This document shows, piece after piece, positions 34,400 to 42,218 of a stretch of 64,000 nucleotides of DNA (position 1 is its first letter; the number at the start of each line of letters is the position of its first letter). The stretch is from NCBI GenBank assembly GCA_963761015.1, contig CAVXFL010000009.1, positions 434,001 to 498,000 on the forward strand, written 5' to 3'. The notes under the pieces are model-generated. The model saw only the letters and a program-made list of their open reading frames with translations. It was not told the DNA's origin and did no database searches. This DNA comes from CAVXFL01 sp963761015 (lineage in GTDB: Bacteria; Pseudomonadota; Alphaproteobacteria; Acetobacterales; Acetobacteraceae). The position numbers were made by a program, and so were the translations under genes.

Positions 34400-35445
34400 C
34401 CGCACGTTTGCCCCTCCCCTCGCGGGAGGGGGCCGGGGGGAGCGGGCGCTACTCCAGGTCCGCGATCTCACCATCGACTTCCGCACCGAAACCGGGCCGG
34501 TGCGCGTGGTGGATCGCGTGTCGTTCGGCGTGGGCGAGCGCGAGATCCTCGGCGTCGTCGGCGAAATCGGGATCGGGCAAGACCTTGACCCTGCTCGCGG
34601 TGATCGGCCTGGTGCAGGACCCGAATGCCGTGATTGCCGGCTCCATCGTCTACAAGGGGCAGGAGCTTTTGGGCGCCGACCCGCGCCGGATGCACCGCAT
34701 CCGCGGCGGCGAAATCGCCATGATCTTTCAGGACCCGATGACGGCGCTCACGCCCGTCTACACGATCGGCTGGCAGATCGTGGAACAGATCCGCGCGCAT
34801 ACCGATCTGTCGCGCAAGGCCGCGCGCCGCCGCGCGGTCGAGCTGTTGGACGCGGTCGGCCTGCCCGATCCCGCGCGGCAGGCGGACCGCTATCCCCACC
34901 AGCTTTCGGGCGGGATGCGCCAGCGCGCGCTGATCGCCATGGCGCTGTCGTGCAATCCGTCGCTGCTGATCGCCGACGAGCCGACCACCGCGCTCGACGT
35001 CACCGTGCAGGCGCAAATCCTGCGCCTGATCGAGCGGCTGCGGCGCGATTTCGGCTCCGCGATCGTGCTGATCACGCATGACATGGGCGTGGTGGCGGAA
35101 GTCGCCGACCGGGTGATGGTAATGTACGCCGGCCGCGTGGTGGAACGCGGCGGGCGCGCGGACGTGTTCGCCCGCCCCGGCCACCCCTATACCTGGGCGC
35201 TGATGCGCTCGATCCCGCCGATCACCGGGCAAAAGCCGCATCGGCTGGCGGCGATTGCGGGCTCGCCGCCGCTGCCGCGCGAGCGCCCGGAGGGCTGTCC
35301 GTTCCGGCCGCGCTGCGTGTTCCGCCACGGTAGATGCCTCGACGAACCGCCGCTCTTTTCGCGCGACGGCCAGGACATCGCCTGTTTCCTGATCGACGAG
35401 GGCACCGATCCCGCCAGCGCGCGGCCGACCGTGAGCGCTGCATGA
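34389..35445 (+). pseudogene. Peptide ABC transporter ATPase (DppD-like), frameshifted at the Walker A
   Basis: The N-terminal frame, from a TTG at 34389, reads a type B repeat translation and then VRDLTIDFRTETGPVRVVD. It breaks at the P-loop, reading VGEIGIGQD. The neighbouring frame supplies SGSGKTLTLLAV and everything after it, including the signature LSGGMRQRA, Walker B LLIADEPTTALD and the DppD zinc-like C-terminal cysteines, to the stop at 35445. Removing one A from GAAATC at about 34563-34565 restores GESGSGKT exactly. The end overlaps the DppF-like gene by 4 bases. It is either a true mutation or a base-call error. Confidence 0.85.
34411..34431. repeat. Type B palindromic repeat at the start of the DppD-like gene
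   Basis: CCCCTCCC and GGGAGGGG pair around CTCGC and continue into GCCGGGGGGAG. It lies between the permease stop and the recognisable start of the ATPase and would be translated as PPLAGGGRGE. Confidence 0.75.
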
Positions 35446-36467
35446 ACCGGACCGTGCCGCTTGTGGCGGCGGAGGATCTGGTCAAGCACTATCCGGCCGG
35501 TGACTGGCTGAGCGGACGCCGCTTCGTGCGCGCCGTCGACAACGTATCGCTGACAGTGTTTCCCGGCGAAACGCTCGGTCTCGTGGGCGAATCCGGCTGT
35601 GGCAAATCCACGCTCGCGCGCTGCCTGCTGCGGCTGACCGAGCCGAGCGCCGGGCGCATCCGCTTCGAGGGCCTCGACATCACGCATCTGAGCCAGCGTC
35701 GGCTGCGTCCGCTGCGCCGGCACATGCAGATCGTGTTCCAGGACCCCTCGTCCGCGCTGAACCCGCGCCGGCGCGCGGGCGACCTGATCGCCGAGCCGCT
35801 GCGGGTTCACGGAAGGCGCGGCCGCGCGGAGATCCGCGCGCGATTGCTCGAACTGATGCGCCTCGTCGGATTGCATCCCGAGCATCTGGACCGCTATCCG
35901 CACGAATTCTCCGGCGGGCAGCGGCAGCGCATCGGCATCGCGCGCGCGCTGGCGCTATCGCCGCGCCTGATCGTCGCGGACGAGCCGGTCTCCGCGCTCG
36001 ACGTGTCGGTGCAGGCGCAGATCGTGAACCTGTTCATGGATTTGCAGGAACAGCTCGGGCTTACCTACCTGTTCATTTCGCACGACCTGCGCGTGGTGCG
36101 GCAGGTATCCGAGCGGATCGCGGTGATGTATCGCGGCGCGATCGTCGAATCCGGCCCGACCGACACGATCTTCCGCGTCCCCGCGCATCCTTACACCGAA
36201 GCGCTGATGCGAGCGGTGCCGCGCGCGGACGCTGCGGGGCGGATCGCCGAGCCGGCTTCGGAGGCGGCGGATGGCGGCGGCGCGGTCGCGGGCTGCCGCT
36301 ATCATCCGCGCTGCGCCATCGCGCAGGCGCGCTGCCGAACCGAGGCGCCCGCCTTGCGCGGCCTCGGCGAGGGGCGCCAGATCGCGTGCCACTTTCCGTT
36401 GTTCGAATCCGGCGCGGGGTCGGCCGGGGATGGAAGTTTGCGCAAGGGAGCGCCGCATGCGGTATAA
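35442..36467 (+). CDS. Peptide ABC transporter ATPase (DppF-like)
   Basis: A 341-residue ABC ATPase with intact Walker A (GESGCGKS), Q-loop QDPSSALNPR, signature FSGGQRQRIGIARAL, Walker B LIVADEPVSALD and the C-terminal oligopeptide-transporter domain with clustered cysteines (CRYHPRCAIAQARCR). It energises import together with the DppD-like partner. The ATG at 35442 overlaps the previous stop. The GST gene begins within its last 11 bases. Confidence 0.92.
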   Translation: MNRTVPLVAAEDLVKHYPAGDWLSGRRFVRAVDNVSLTVFPGETLGLVGESGCGKSTLARCLLRLTEPSAGRIRFEGLDITHLSQRRLRPLRRHMQIVFQDPSSALNPRRRAGDLIAEPLRVHGRRGRAEIRARLLELMRLVGLHPEHLDRYPHEFSGGQRQRIGIARALALSPRLIVADEPVSALDVSVQAQIVNLFMDLQEQLGLTYLFISHDLRVVRQVSERIAVMYRGAIVESGPTDTIFRVPAHPYTEALMRAVPRADAAGRIAEPASEAADGGGAVAGCRYHPRCAIAQARCRTEAPALRGLGEGRQIACHFPLFESGAGSAGDGSLRKGAPHAV

Positions 36468-37176
36468 GCTTTACTACTGGTCGGGCATCCAGGGTCGCGG
36501 CGAATTCGTCCGGCTCGCGCTGGAGGAAGCCGCCGCCGAGTACGTTGATGTTGCCCGCCAGGGCGGCGAGGACGCCATGCTGCGGCTGATCCAGGACGAC
36601 GCGGTCGCGCGCCCGCCCTTCGCGCCGCCGTTCCTGAAGGCCGGCGAGCTTTTGATCGCGCAGACCGCCAACATCCTCGCCTATATCGGCGCGCATCACG
36701 GGTTGGCGCCGGCGGACGAAGCCGGGCGGCTATGGACGCATCAGTTGCAACTGACGGTCACGGATTTCGTGGCGGAGATCCACGACGTGCATCACCCGAT
36801 CGCCGGCAGCCTCTATTACGAGGACCAGCGCGAGGAGGCGAAGCGCCGCGCCGCGGATTTCCTGAAGCTGCGCGCGCCGAAATACCTCGGCTATTTCGAG
36901 CGCGTGCTGGAACGCAATCCCGACGGCGACAAGCATCTCGTCGGCGCCAAGATCACGTATGCGGATCTGTCGCTGTTTCAGATCGTCGAGGGGCTGCGCT
37001 ACGCGTTCCCGCACGCGATGGCGCGGATGGAAAAGCAGCATCCGCGCATCGTGGCGCTGCACGACATTGTCGCGGTGCGGCCGCGGATCGCGGCCTATTG
37101 CCAGTCCGACCGCCGCATCCCGTTCAACGAATCCGGCATATTCCGGCACTACAAGGAGCTTGATACGAAACGATAA
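36457..37176 (+). CDS. Glutathione S-transferase family protein
   Basis: A 239-residue two-domain GST: N-terminal thioredoxin-like fold (YKLYYWSGIQGRGEFVRLAL, with the glutathione-site segment ELLIAQTANILAYI) and an all-helical C-terminal domain (GAKITYADLSLFQIVEGL). A tyrosine near the N-terminus is the probable catalytic residue. It overlaps the DppF-like gene by 11 bases and may be co-transcribed, which hints at import and conjugation of the same class of compound; that is inference. Confidence 0.88.
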   Translation: MRYKLYYWSGIQGRGEFVRLALEEAAAEYVDVARQGGEDAMLRLIQDDAVARPPFAPPFLKAGELLIAQTANILAYIGAHHGLAPADEAGRLWTHQLQLTVTDFVAEIHDVHHPIAGSLYYEDQREEAKRRAADFLKLRAPKYLGYFERVLERNPDGDKHLVGAKITYADLSLFQIVEGLRYAFPHAMARMEKQHPRIVALHDIVAVRPRIAAYCQSDRRIPFNESGIFRHYKELDTKR

Positions 37177-37199
37177 CGAGCTGATTATATCGGCCCCGG

Positions 37200-38150
37200 T
37201 CAGCTCTGCCCCGGCGGGCGCGAGAGAAGGGATTCGGCGGCGACGGTGACCGCGTGATCGAGCGGGCCGTGCCCGGCACCGAAACCCGGCGCGGAGGCGA
37301 TGGCCGCTCGCACATAGGCGTGCGCGCGCCGCACCGAATCGGCGAGCGCCATGCCCTGCGCTAGCCCCGCGGCGATGGCGCTCGCCAGCGTGCAGCCGGT
37401 GCCGTGCGTGTGCCGCGTGGCGATGCGCGGCGCCTCGAACGCCGCCTCGCCCTCGCGCGTGACCAGCAGGTCGAGCACCGTCGTGCCGGGGAGATGCCCG
37501 CCCTTCACCAGCACGGCGGCGGGGCCGAACGCCAGCAGCGCCTGGGCGGCGGCGCGCATGCCGGCGCGGTCGACGATGCGCAGTCCGGTTAGCCGTTCTG
37601 CTTCCAGGACGTTGGGCGTGATGATCGTCGCCAGCGGCAACAGCCGGCGCTTCATCGTTTCGAGCGCGTCGGGGGCGAGCAGATCGCGCCCGGTCGTGGC
37701 CGCCATCACCGGATCGACGACCAGGGGCAGCCGGCCCACGCGGTGTTTCGCCCCTTCCCCATCCCCTCCCACAAGAGGAGAGGGGCTTTCGTGCGGCGTC
37801 GCGCTTCGAGACGCGGGCGTACCGTTCTCCCCCTCCCGTTGCGGGAGGGCGACGGGGGGAGGGGCCAATTCCAGAATCTCCGCGACCAGGTCGACTGCAG
37901 CCGCGTCGCACAGCATGCCCGTCTTGATTGCGTCCGCGCCGGGATCGGCGAGCGCGCGCGCGATCTGATCGCGCAGGAAATCAAGCGGCACGCGATGCAC
38001 CGCGTAGACCGCGCGCGTGTCCTGGACCGTCAGCGCCGTGATCGCGGTGGCGGCATAGCAACCGAGCGCGGTCAGCGTCTTGATGTCGGCCTGAATGCCG
38101 GCGCCACCGCCCGAATCCGATCCGCCGATGGCCAGCACCCGCCCGCGCAT
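37200..38150 (-). CDS. thiD: Hydroxymethylpyrimidine (phosphomethylpyrimidine) kinase with an in-frame repeat insertion
   Basis: A 316-residue ribokinase-fold enzyme of thiamine synthesis, phosphorylating HMP and HMP-P. The start AIGGSDSGGGAGIQADIK, KTGML, VVDPVM and the catalytic THGTGCTLASAIAAGL are intact. It is about 45 residues longer than usual because residues about 97-139 are low-complexity sequence translated from a type B repeat, between ILELAP and LPLVVDPVMA. The insertion falls on a surface-loop position. It is the last gene of the long minus-strand block, 13 bases after glmM. Confidence 0.92.
   Translation of the reverse strand: MRGRVLAIGGSDSGGGAGIQADIKTLTALGCYAATAITALTVQDTRAVYAVHRVPLDFLRDQIARALADPGADAIKTGMLCDAAAVDLVAEILELAPPPVALPQREGENGTPASRSATPHESPSPLVGGDGEGAKHRVGRLPLVVDPVMAATTGRDLLAPDALETMKRRLLPLATIITPNVLEAERLTGLRIVDRAGMRAAAQALLAFGPAAVLVKGGHLPGTTVLDLLVTREGEAAFEAPRIATRHTHGTGCTLASAIAAGLAQGMALADSVRRAHAYVRAAIASAPGFGAGHGPLDHAVTVAAESLLSRPPGQS
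37734..37862. repeat. Type B repeat inserted in frame in thiD
   Basis: Inverted runs of the CCCTCCC/GGGAGGG type (CTCCCCCTCCCG with CGGGAGGGCGACGGGGG; CCCCTTCCCCATCCCCTCC) form hairpins. The length is a multiple of three within thiD, so the reading frame is kept. Confidence 0.8.
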
Positions 38151-38163
38151 CGGCGCCGCGTGG

Positions 38164-39552
38164 CTACTCCGCCGGCTCGGCCACGCACGCGGTGGCCAGA
38201 AGGTTGGCGGCGGCGGTGATTTCGGCGCAGAGCTGCTCGACGATGTGCGTGACCAGCGCCGGGTCGTCGGCCTGGGCCATGACGCGTACCACCGGCTCGG
38301 TGCCGCTCTCGCGGATCAGCAACTGCCCGCGCGCGCCGAGCGTGGCCTCGGCGTCCGCGACCGCCGCCCGCACCCCCGGCGCGGCGAGGGGTGACGGCCC
38401 CGCGAAGCGCACGCTGGCGAGGCGCTGCGGCAATGGTGTGAACAGCCGGCACACCTCGCTCGCCGGCCGTCCGGCGCGCACCAGCACCGCCAGCACCTGC
38501 AAGGCGGCGACCAGGCCGTCGCCGGTGGTGGCGAAATCCGACAGGATGACATGGCCGGACTGTTCGCCGCCCACGTTCATGCCCTCGGCCCGCATGCGCT
38601 CGGCGACATAGCGGTCACCCACCCGCACGCGGTGCAAGCCGAGGCCGTGCGCGGTGAGCAGCCGATCCAGGCCCAGATTGGACATGACGGTGGCGACGAT
38701 GCCGCCGCCGCGCAGCCGGCCGGAATCGGCCCAGTGTCGCGCGATCAGCGCGAGGATCTGGTCGCCGTCGATCAGCTCGCCGCGTTCGTCCGCGAGCAGC
38801 AGCCGGTCGGCGTCGCCGTCCAGCGCCAGGCCGAGATCGGCGCCGTGTTCGAGAACCTGCGCGCACAGGAAATCCGGCACGGTGGAGCCGCAGTCGCGGT
38901 TGATGTTGAACCCGTCCGGCGCGACGCCCACCGCGATGACGTTGGCGCCGAGTTCCCAGAGCACGGTGGGCGCGACGCGATACGCGGCGCCGTTGGCGCA
39001 GTCGATGACAACCGTCAGCCCATCGAGCCGCAGCCCGCGCGGGAAGGTCGCCTTCGCGTTCTCGATATAACGGCCCGCCGCGTCCTCCAGGCGCGAGGCG
39101 CGGCCCAGCGCGGCGGGGCGGGCGAGCCGGGCGGACAAGTCGCTCGCCATCAGCCGCTCGATCTCCGCCTCGGTCTCGTCCGACAGCTTCAGCCCGTCCG
39201 GGCCGAACAGCTTGATGCCGTTGTCCTCGAATGGATTGTGCGAGGCCGAGATCATGACGCCGAGATCGGCGCGCAGGCTCGGCGTCAGCATGGCGATGGC
39301 GGGCGTCGGCAGCGGGCCGACCAGGGTGACGTCCATCCCCGCGCCGATGAACCCGGCGGTGAGCGCGGGCTCCACCATGTAGCCGGACAGCCGCGTATCC
39401 TTGCCGATGATCACGCGATGGCGGTGGTCGCCACGCGTGAACAACAGGCCCGCGGCCTGGCCCAGCCGAAGGGCGGTCTCCGCGGTCATCGGATCGGCGT
39501 TGGCGGTGCCGCGGATGCCGTCGGTGCCGAACAGGCGTCTCGTATTGGCCAT
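38164..39552 (-). CDS. glmM: Phosphoglucosamine mutase
   Basis: A 462-residue alpha-phosphohexomutase converting glucosamine-6-phosphate to glucosamine-1-phosphate for peptidoglycan and LPS. It has FGTDGIRG near the start, the phospho-serine loop SASHNPFEDNG (S104), the metal loop DGDADR and the sugar-binding GGEQSGH, plus C-terminal RESGTEPVVRV. The ATG at 39552 begins at the conserved N-terminus. It lies between folP and thiD in the housekeeping block. Confidence 0.95.
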   Translation of the reverse strand: MANTRRLFGTDGIRGTANADPMTAETALRLGQAAGLLFTRGDHRHRVIIGKDTRLSGYMVEPALTAGFIGAGMDVTLVGPLPTPAIAMLTPSLRADLGVMISASHNPFEDNGIKLFGPDGLKLSDETEAEIERLMASDLSARLARPAALGRASRLEDAAGRYIENAKATFPRGLRLDGLTVVIDCANGAAYRVAPTVLWELGANVIAVGVAPDGFNINRDCGSTVPDFLCAQVLEHGADLGLALDGDADRLLLADERGELIDGDQILALIARHWADSGRLRGGGIVATVMSNLGLDRLLTAHGLGLHRVRVGDRYVAERMRAEGMNVGGEQSGHVILSDFATTGDGLVAALQVLAVLVRAGRPASEVCRLFTPLPQRLASVRFAGPSPLAAPGVRAAVADAEATLGARGQLLIRESGTEPVVRVMAQADDPALVTHIVEQLCAEITAAANLLATACVAEPAE

Positions 39553-39593
39553 GCAGTCTTCGCGCTCCCGGCTCATTGCGAGGTCGGCCGGCT

Positions 39594-40661
39594 CTAGCCC
39601 GTTGCACCCGCGCGCGAAAGCCCCTCCCAGACGCGTACCGCCTGCACCGTCGGCGCGACCTCGTGGACGCGCAGAATCCGCGCCCCGCGGGCGAGCGCGA
39701 ACAGGGCGCCAGCCAGCGAGCCGGGGCCGCGCTGTTTTGGTGGCAACTCGCCGGCGACGATACGGCTGAGGAAGCGCTTGCGCGACAAGCCGACGAGAAT
39801 CGGGCAGCCGAGATTCAGCAGCAGCGGCAGGCGGCGCAGCAGTTCGTGATTTTGCGTGCCGCTCTTGGCGAAGCCGACGCCGGGGTCGATGGCGATGCGC
39901 TCCCGCGCGATGCCGGCACGCTCGGCGGCCTCGATCCGCTCGGCCAATTCCAGCGCCACCTCCACGCCGAGGTCGCGGTAGGTCGCGAGCGCCATCATGG
40001 TCGCCGGTTCGCCCCGCATGTGCATCAGCACCACCGGACAGCGGCGCGCCGCGATCAGCGCCGCGGCGGCTGGATCGTGGACGAGCGCGGAGACGTCGTT
40101 GACGATGGAGGCGCCGGCATCCAGCGCGGCCGCCATGATCGCGGCGTTGCGCGTATCGACGGAAATCGCCGGACCCACGCCGGCCAGGGCGCGGATCACC
40201 GGCAGGACGCGCGCCGCTTCCTCGGCCTGCGGCGTGGGCTCGCTGCCGGGCCGCGTGCTCTCGCCGCCGATGTCGAGGATATCGGCGCCCTCGTGCGCCA
40301 TCCGCCGCCCGGCGGCGACGGCGGTATCGGCGTCGAGCCGGTCGCCGGGGTCGCTGAAGCTGTCCGGGGTGACGTTGATGATGCCCATGATCGCCGCCCG
40401 CCCGCCGAGCAGGCCGGCCCTTGGCTCGGCGGCCGGAGCAGGCCAGGGCGGAATTGGGCGGATCACGTTGTCCAGCACCGGTTGCCAATCGTCCGGCACG
40501 TCGCGAACCGCTGCGAGCTCGTTTTGCCCCGTGGCGGAATCGATCAGCCGGGCGAGGGTGAACGCCGCCGGCCCGCCGGCCAGGAGCCGCGCCAGTCCAC
40601 GCGCGACCGCGGCCTCAGCTTCCGGCCCGTCCAGCAATCCCAGGGGCTCGATCAGGCGCAT
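39594..40661 (-). CDS. folP: Dihydropteroate synthase
   Basis: A 355-residue protein whose C-terminal two thirds are DHPS: MGIINVTPDSFSD, DIGGESTRPG, SVDTRNAAI, VLMHMRGEPATM, IDPGVGFAKS and GLSRKRFL. It joins para-aminobenzoate to the pterin for folate. The first 90 or so residues are an extra N-terminal region seen in alphaproteobacterial forms. It starts 14 bases after the membrane-protein gene and precedes glmM. Confidence 0.94.
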   Translation of the reverse strand: MRLIEPLGLLDGPEAEAAVARGLARLLAGGPAAFTLARLIDSATGQNELAAVRDVPDDWQPVLDNVIRPIPPWPAPAAEPRAGLLGGRAAIMGIINVTPDSFSDPGDRLDADTAVAAGRRMAHEGADILDIGGESTRPGSEPTPQAEEAARVLPVIRALAGVGPAISVDTRNAAIMAAALDAGASIVNDVSALVHDPAAAALIAARRCPVVLMHMRGEPATMMALATYRDLGVEVALELAERIEAAERAGIARERIAIDPGVGFAKSGTQNHELLRRLPLLLNLGCPILVGLSRKRFLSRIVAGELPPKQRGPGSLAGALFALARGARILRVHEVAPTVQAVRVWEGLSRAGATG

Positions 40662-40675
40662 GGCTCGGTTCTGGT

Positions 40676-42193
40676 TCAGCGCACGCCAGCCGTGCTCGTT
40701 CCCGCGGCGGACCGGGGAACGATCGAGACCGACTCCTTGCGGAAAAACCCGAGCATGGAGGAAATGTACCAGGGCGTCGCGGCAGCGCGCGTGAAATGTC
40801 CGGCAGGCCAGACGAGTTGACCGGTCAGCAGTGTATGCCGATCGGTGAACGTCAATTCGGTGCCTGGTCGGGCGGCATTCGCCCAGTTCGCCTCGCGAGC
40901 CGCGATCGTCGCCGGATACAGCCGGTAGGTGGCGAGCAAGGCGGAACCGCGGCCATCGAACGCGAGCAGCGCGGCGGAAACCAGCGCGGCCGGTCCGAAC
41001 CAATCGGCGCGCTCGAACAGCCAGGTATGTGGCCGCCCGAGGCCGAGCGCCGCCAAGGCGAGCAGCACCAGGACGTAACCGCACTCGCGAAGCGTCTCAT
41101 GGCGCAAACAGCAGAAGAACCCGAACAGATCGTATCCGGCCAATAACGAGCCAAAACCGCCGATCAGCAGCGCGACGATCAGCGCCGCGACATGCGCTCC
41201 TGGCACGCCGGGGAAATCGCCGCGGCGCAAACACCAGCGGAAGCCGAGGAACATCATGACACGGACGACCAACCCGGACAGCAGCGCCGCCGGCGAGGTG
41301 TCGTCTGGCGAAAGCGCGAACAATTCTAGCCCGTTCTGAGCTAACGCCGCCTTCAGGCTCGGCCAGAAATGATGCAGGGTGGTGCTGTCGTGTAGGAGAG
41401 CCAGATTGGCCCCGGCGCGCTCGATCGAGGCCAAGGCAATCACACCGACCGACACGGCGAACGGCGCGATCGCCCACCCGAGCGGCAAATGCCCGCATCC
41501 GTTCGCGGCGCTTCGGCGCGCACGGTCGAACAGCAGCAGGGCCGGAACGAACGCGGCCGCGAACATGGCCCCGACCTCCGAACTTGCGGCGGCGATGATC
41601 AGCGCAATCGCGATCGCCGCGCGGCCGCGCGAGCTTTCGAGTTGGCCGTCGACAATGGCGATCGTGACGTAGACGGTGGCTCCCAGGGTCGGCAGATACG
41701 CGGCCGCGCCCATTGGCCAGTAAAATACTTCGGCCACCGTATGCCCGAGCAGGAAGCTGGCCAGCACTGCCGCGCCGAGCAAAAACCGCGGAAGGGCGCG
41801 CGCGCGATTCAACCGCCTGAGATCGAACCGCGTCGGACTCACATGGGCAAGCGCCGCGCCGATCAGCGACAACCAGAGGATCGCGAGGAAAGCGCCGATC
41901 AGCGGGCTGCCAGTCGTGTTGACCACCCACGAATACGCGTAGACGAGCGCCTCGGAAACCGGGCGCGGGGCCCAATGCAACAGACGGTGCCAGAAATAGA
42001 AGGGCCCGAGCGCCCTTAGCTGGGCGAAATTGTAATACTCGTCACCTTCCCATTGGCCGGCGCCGACCAGCGCCAGATGCAGCCCGACAATCAGGCTCAG
42101 AATCGAGACCGCCGCAACGGCGGGCCACGCAGCCGCCGGGTTCCGCCCTACGGGTACGGCGTCGGCACTCAGGTCGGCTTCGGCGGCACGCAA
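40676..42193 (-). CDS. Large integral membrane protein, possible GT-C-type glycosyltransferase
   Basis: A protein of about 505 residues with 10 to 12 predicted membrane helices. After the first helix (VSILSLIVGLHLALVG) comes the acidic loop QWEGDEYYNF, the position where GT-C glycosyltransferases carry a catalytic acidic pair. No further signature was recognised, so the activity is unproven. I chose a TTG at 42193 because the only longer start (42250) overlaps ftsH. Its place between ftsH and folP is unusual, since these are otherwise close neighbours in related genomes. Confidence 0.7.
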   Translation of the reverse strand: MRAAEADLSADAVPVGRNPAAAWPAVAAVSILSLIVGLHLALVGAGQWEGDEYYNFAQLRALGPFYFWHRLLHWAPRPVSEALVYAYSWVVNTTGSPLIGAFLAILWLSLIGAALAHVSPTRFDLRRLNRARALPRFLLGAAVLASFLLGHTVAEVFYWPMGAAAYLPTLGATVYVTIAIVDGQLESSRGRAAIAIALIIAAASSEVGAMFAAAFVPALLLFDRARRSAANGCGHLPLGWAIAPFAVSVGVIALASIERAGANLALLHDSTTLHHFWPSLKAALAQNGLELFALSPDDTSPAALLSGLVVRVMMFLGFRWCLRRGDFPGVPGAHVAALIVALLIGGFGSLLAGYDLFGFFCCLRHETLRECGYVLVLLALAALGLGRPHTWLFERADWFGPAALVSAALLAFDGRGSALLATYRLYPATIAAREANWANAARPGTELTFTDRHTLLTGQLVWPAGHFTRAAATPWYISSMLGFFRKESVSIVPRSAAGTSTAGVR

Positions 42194-42218
42194 GGCCGGG
42201 CAGGATTGCCGCTGATGG

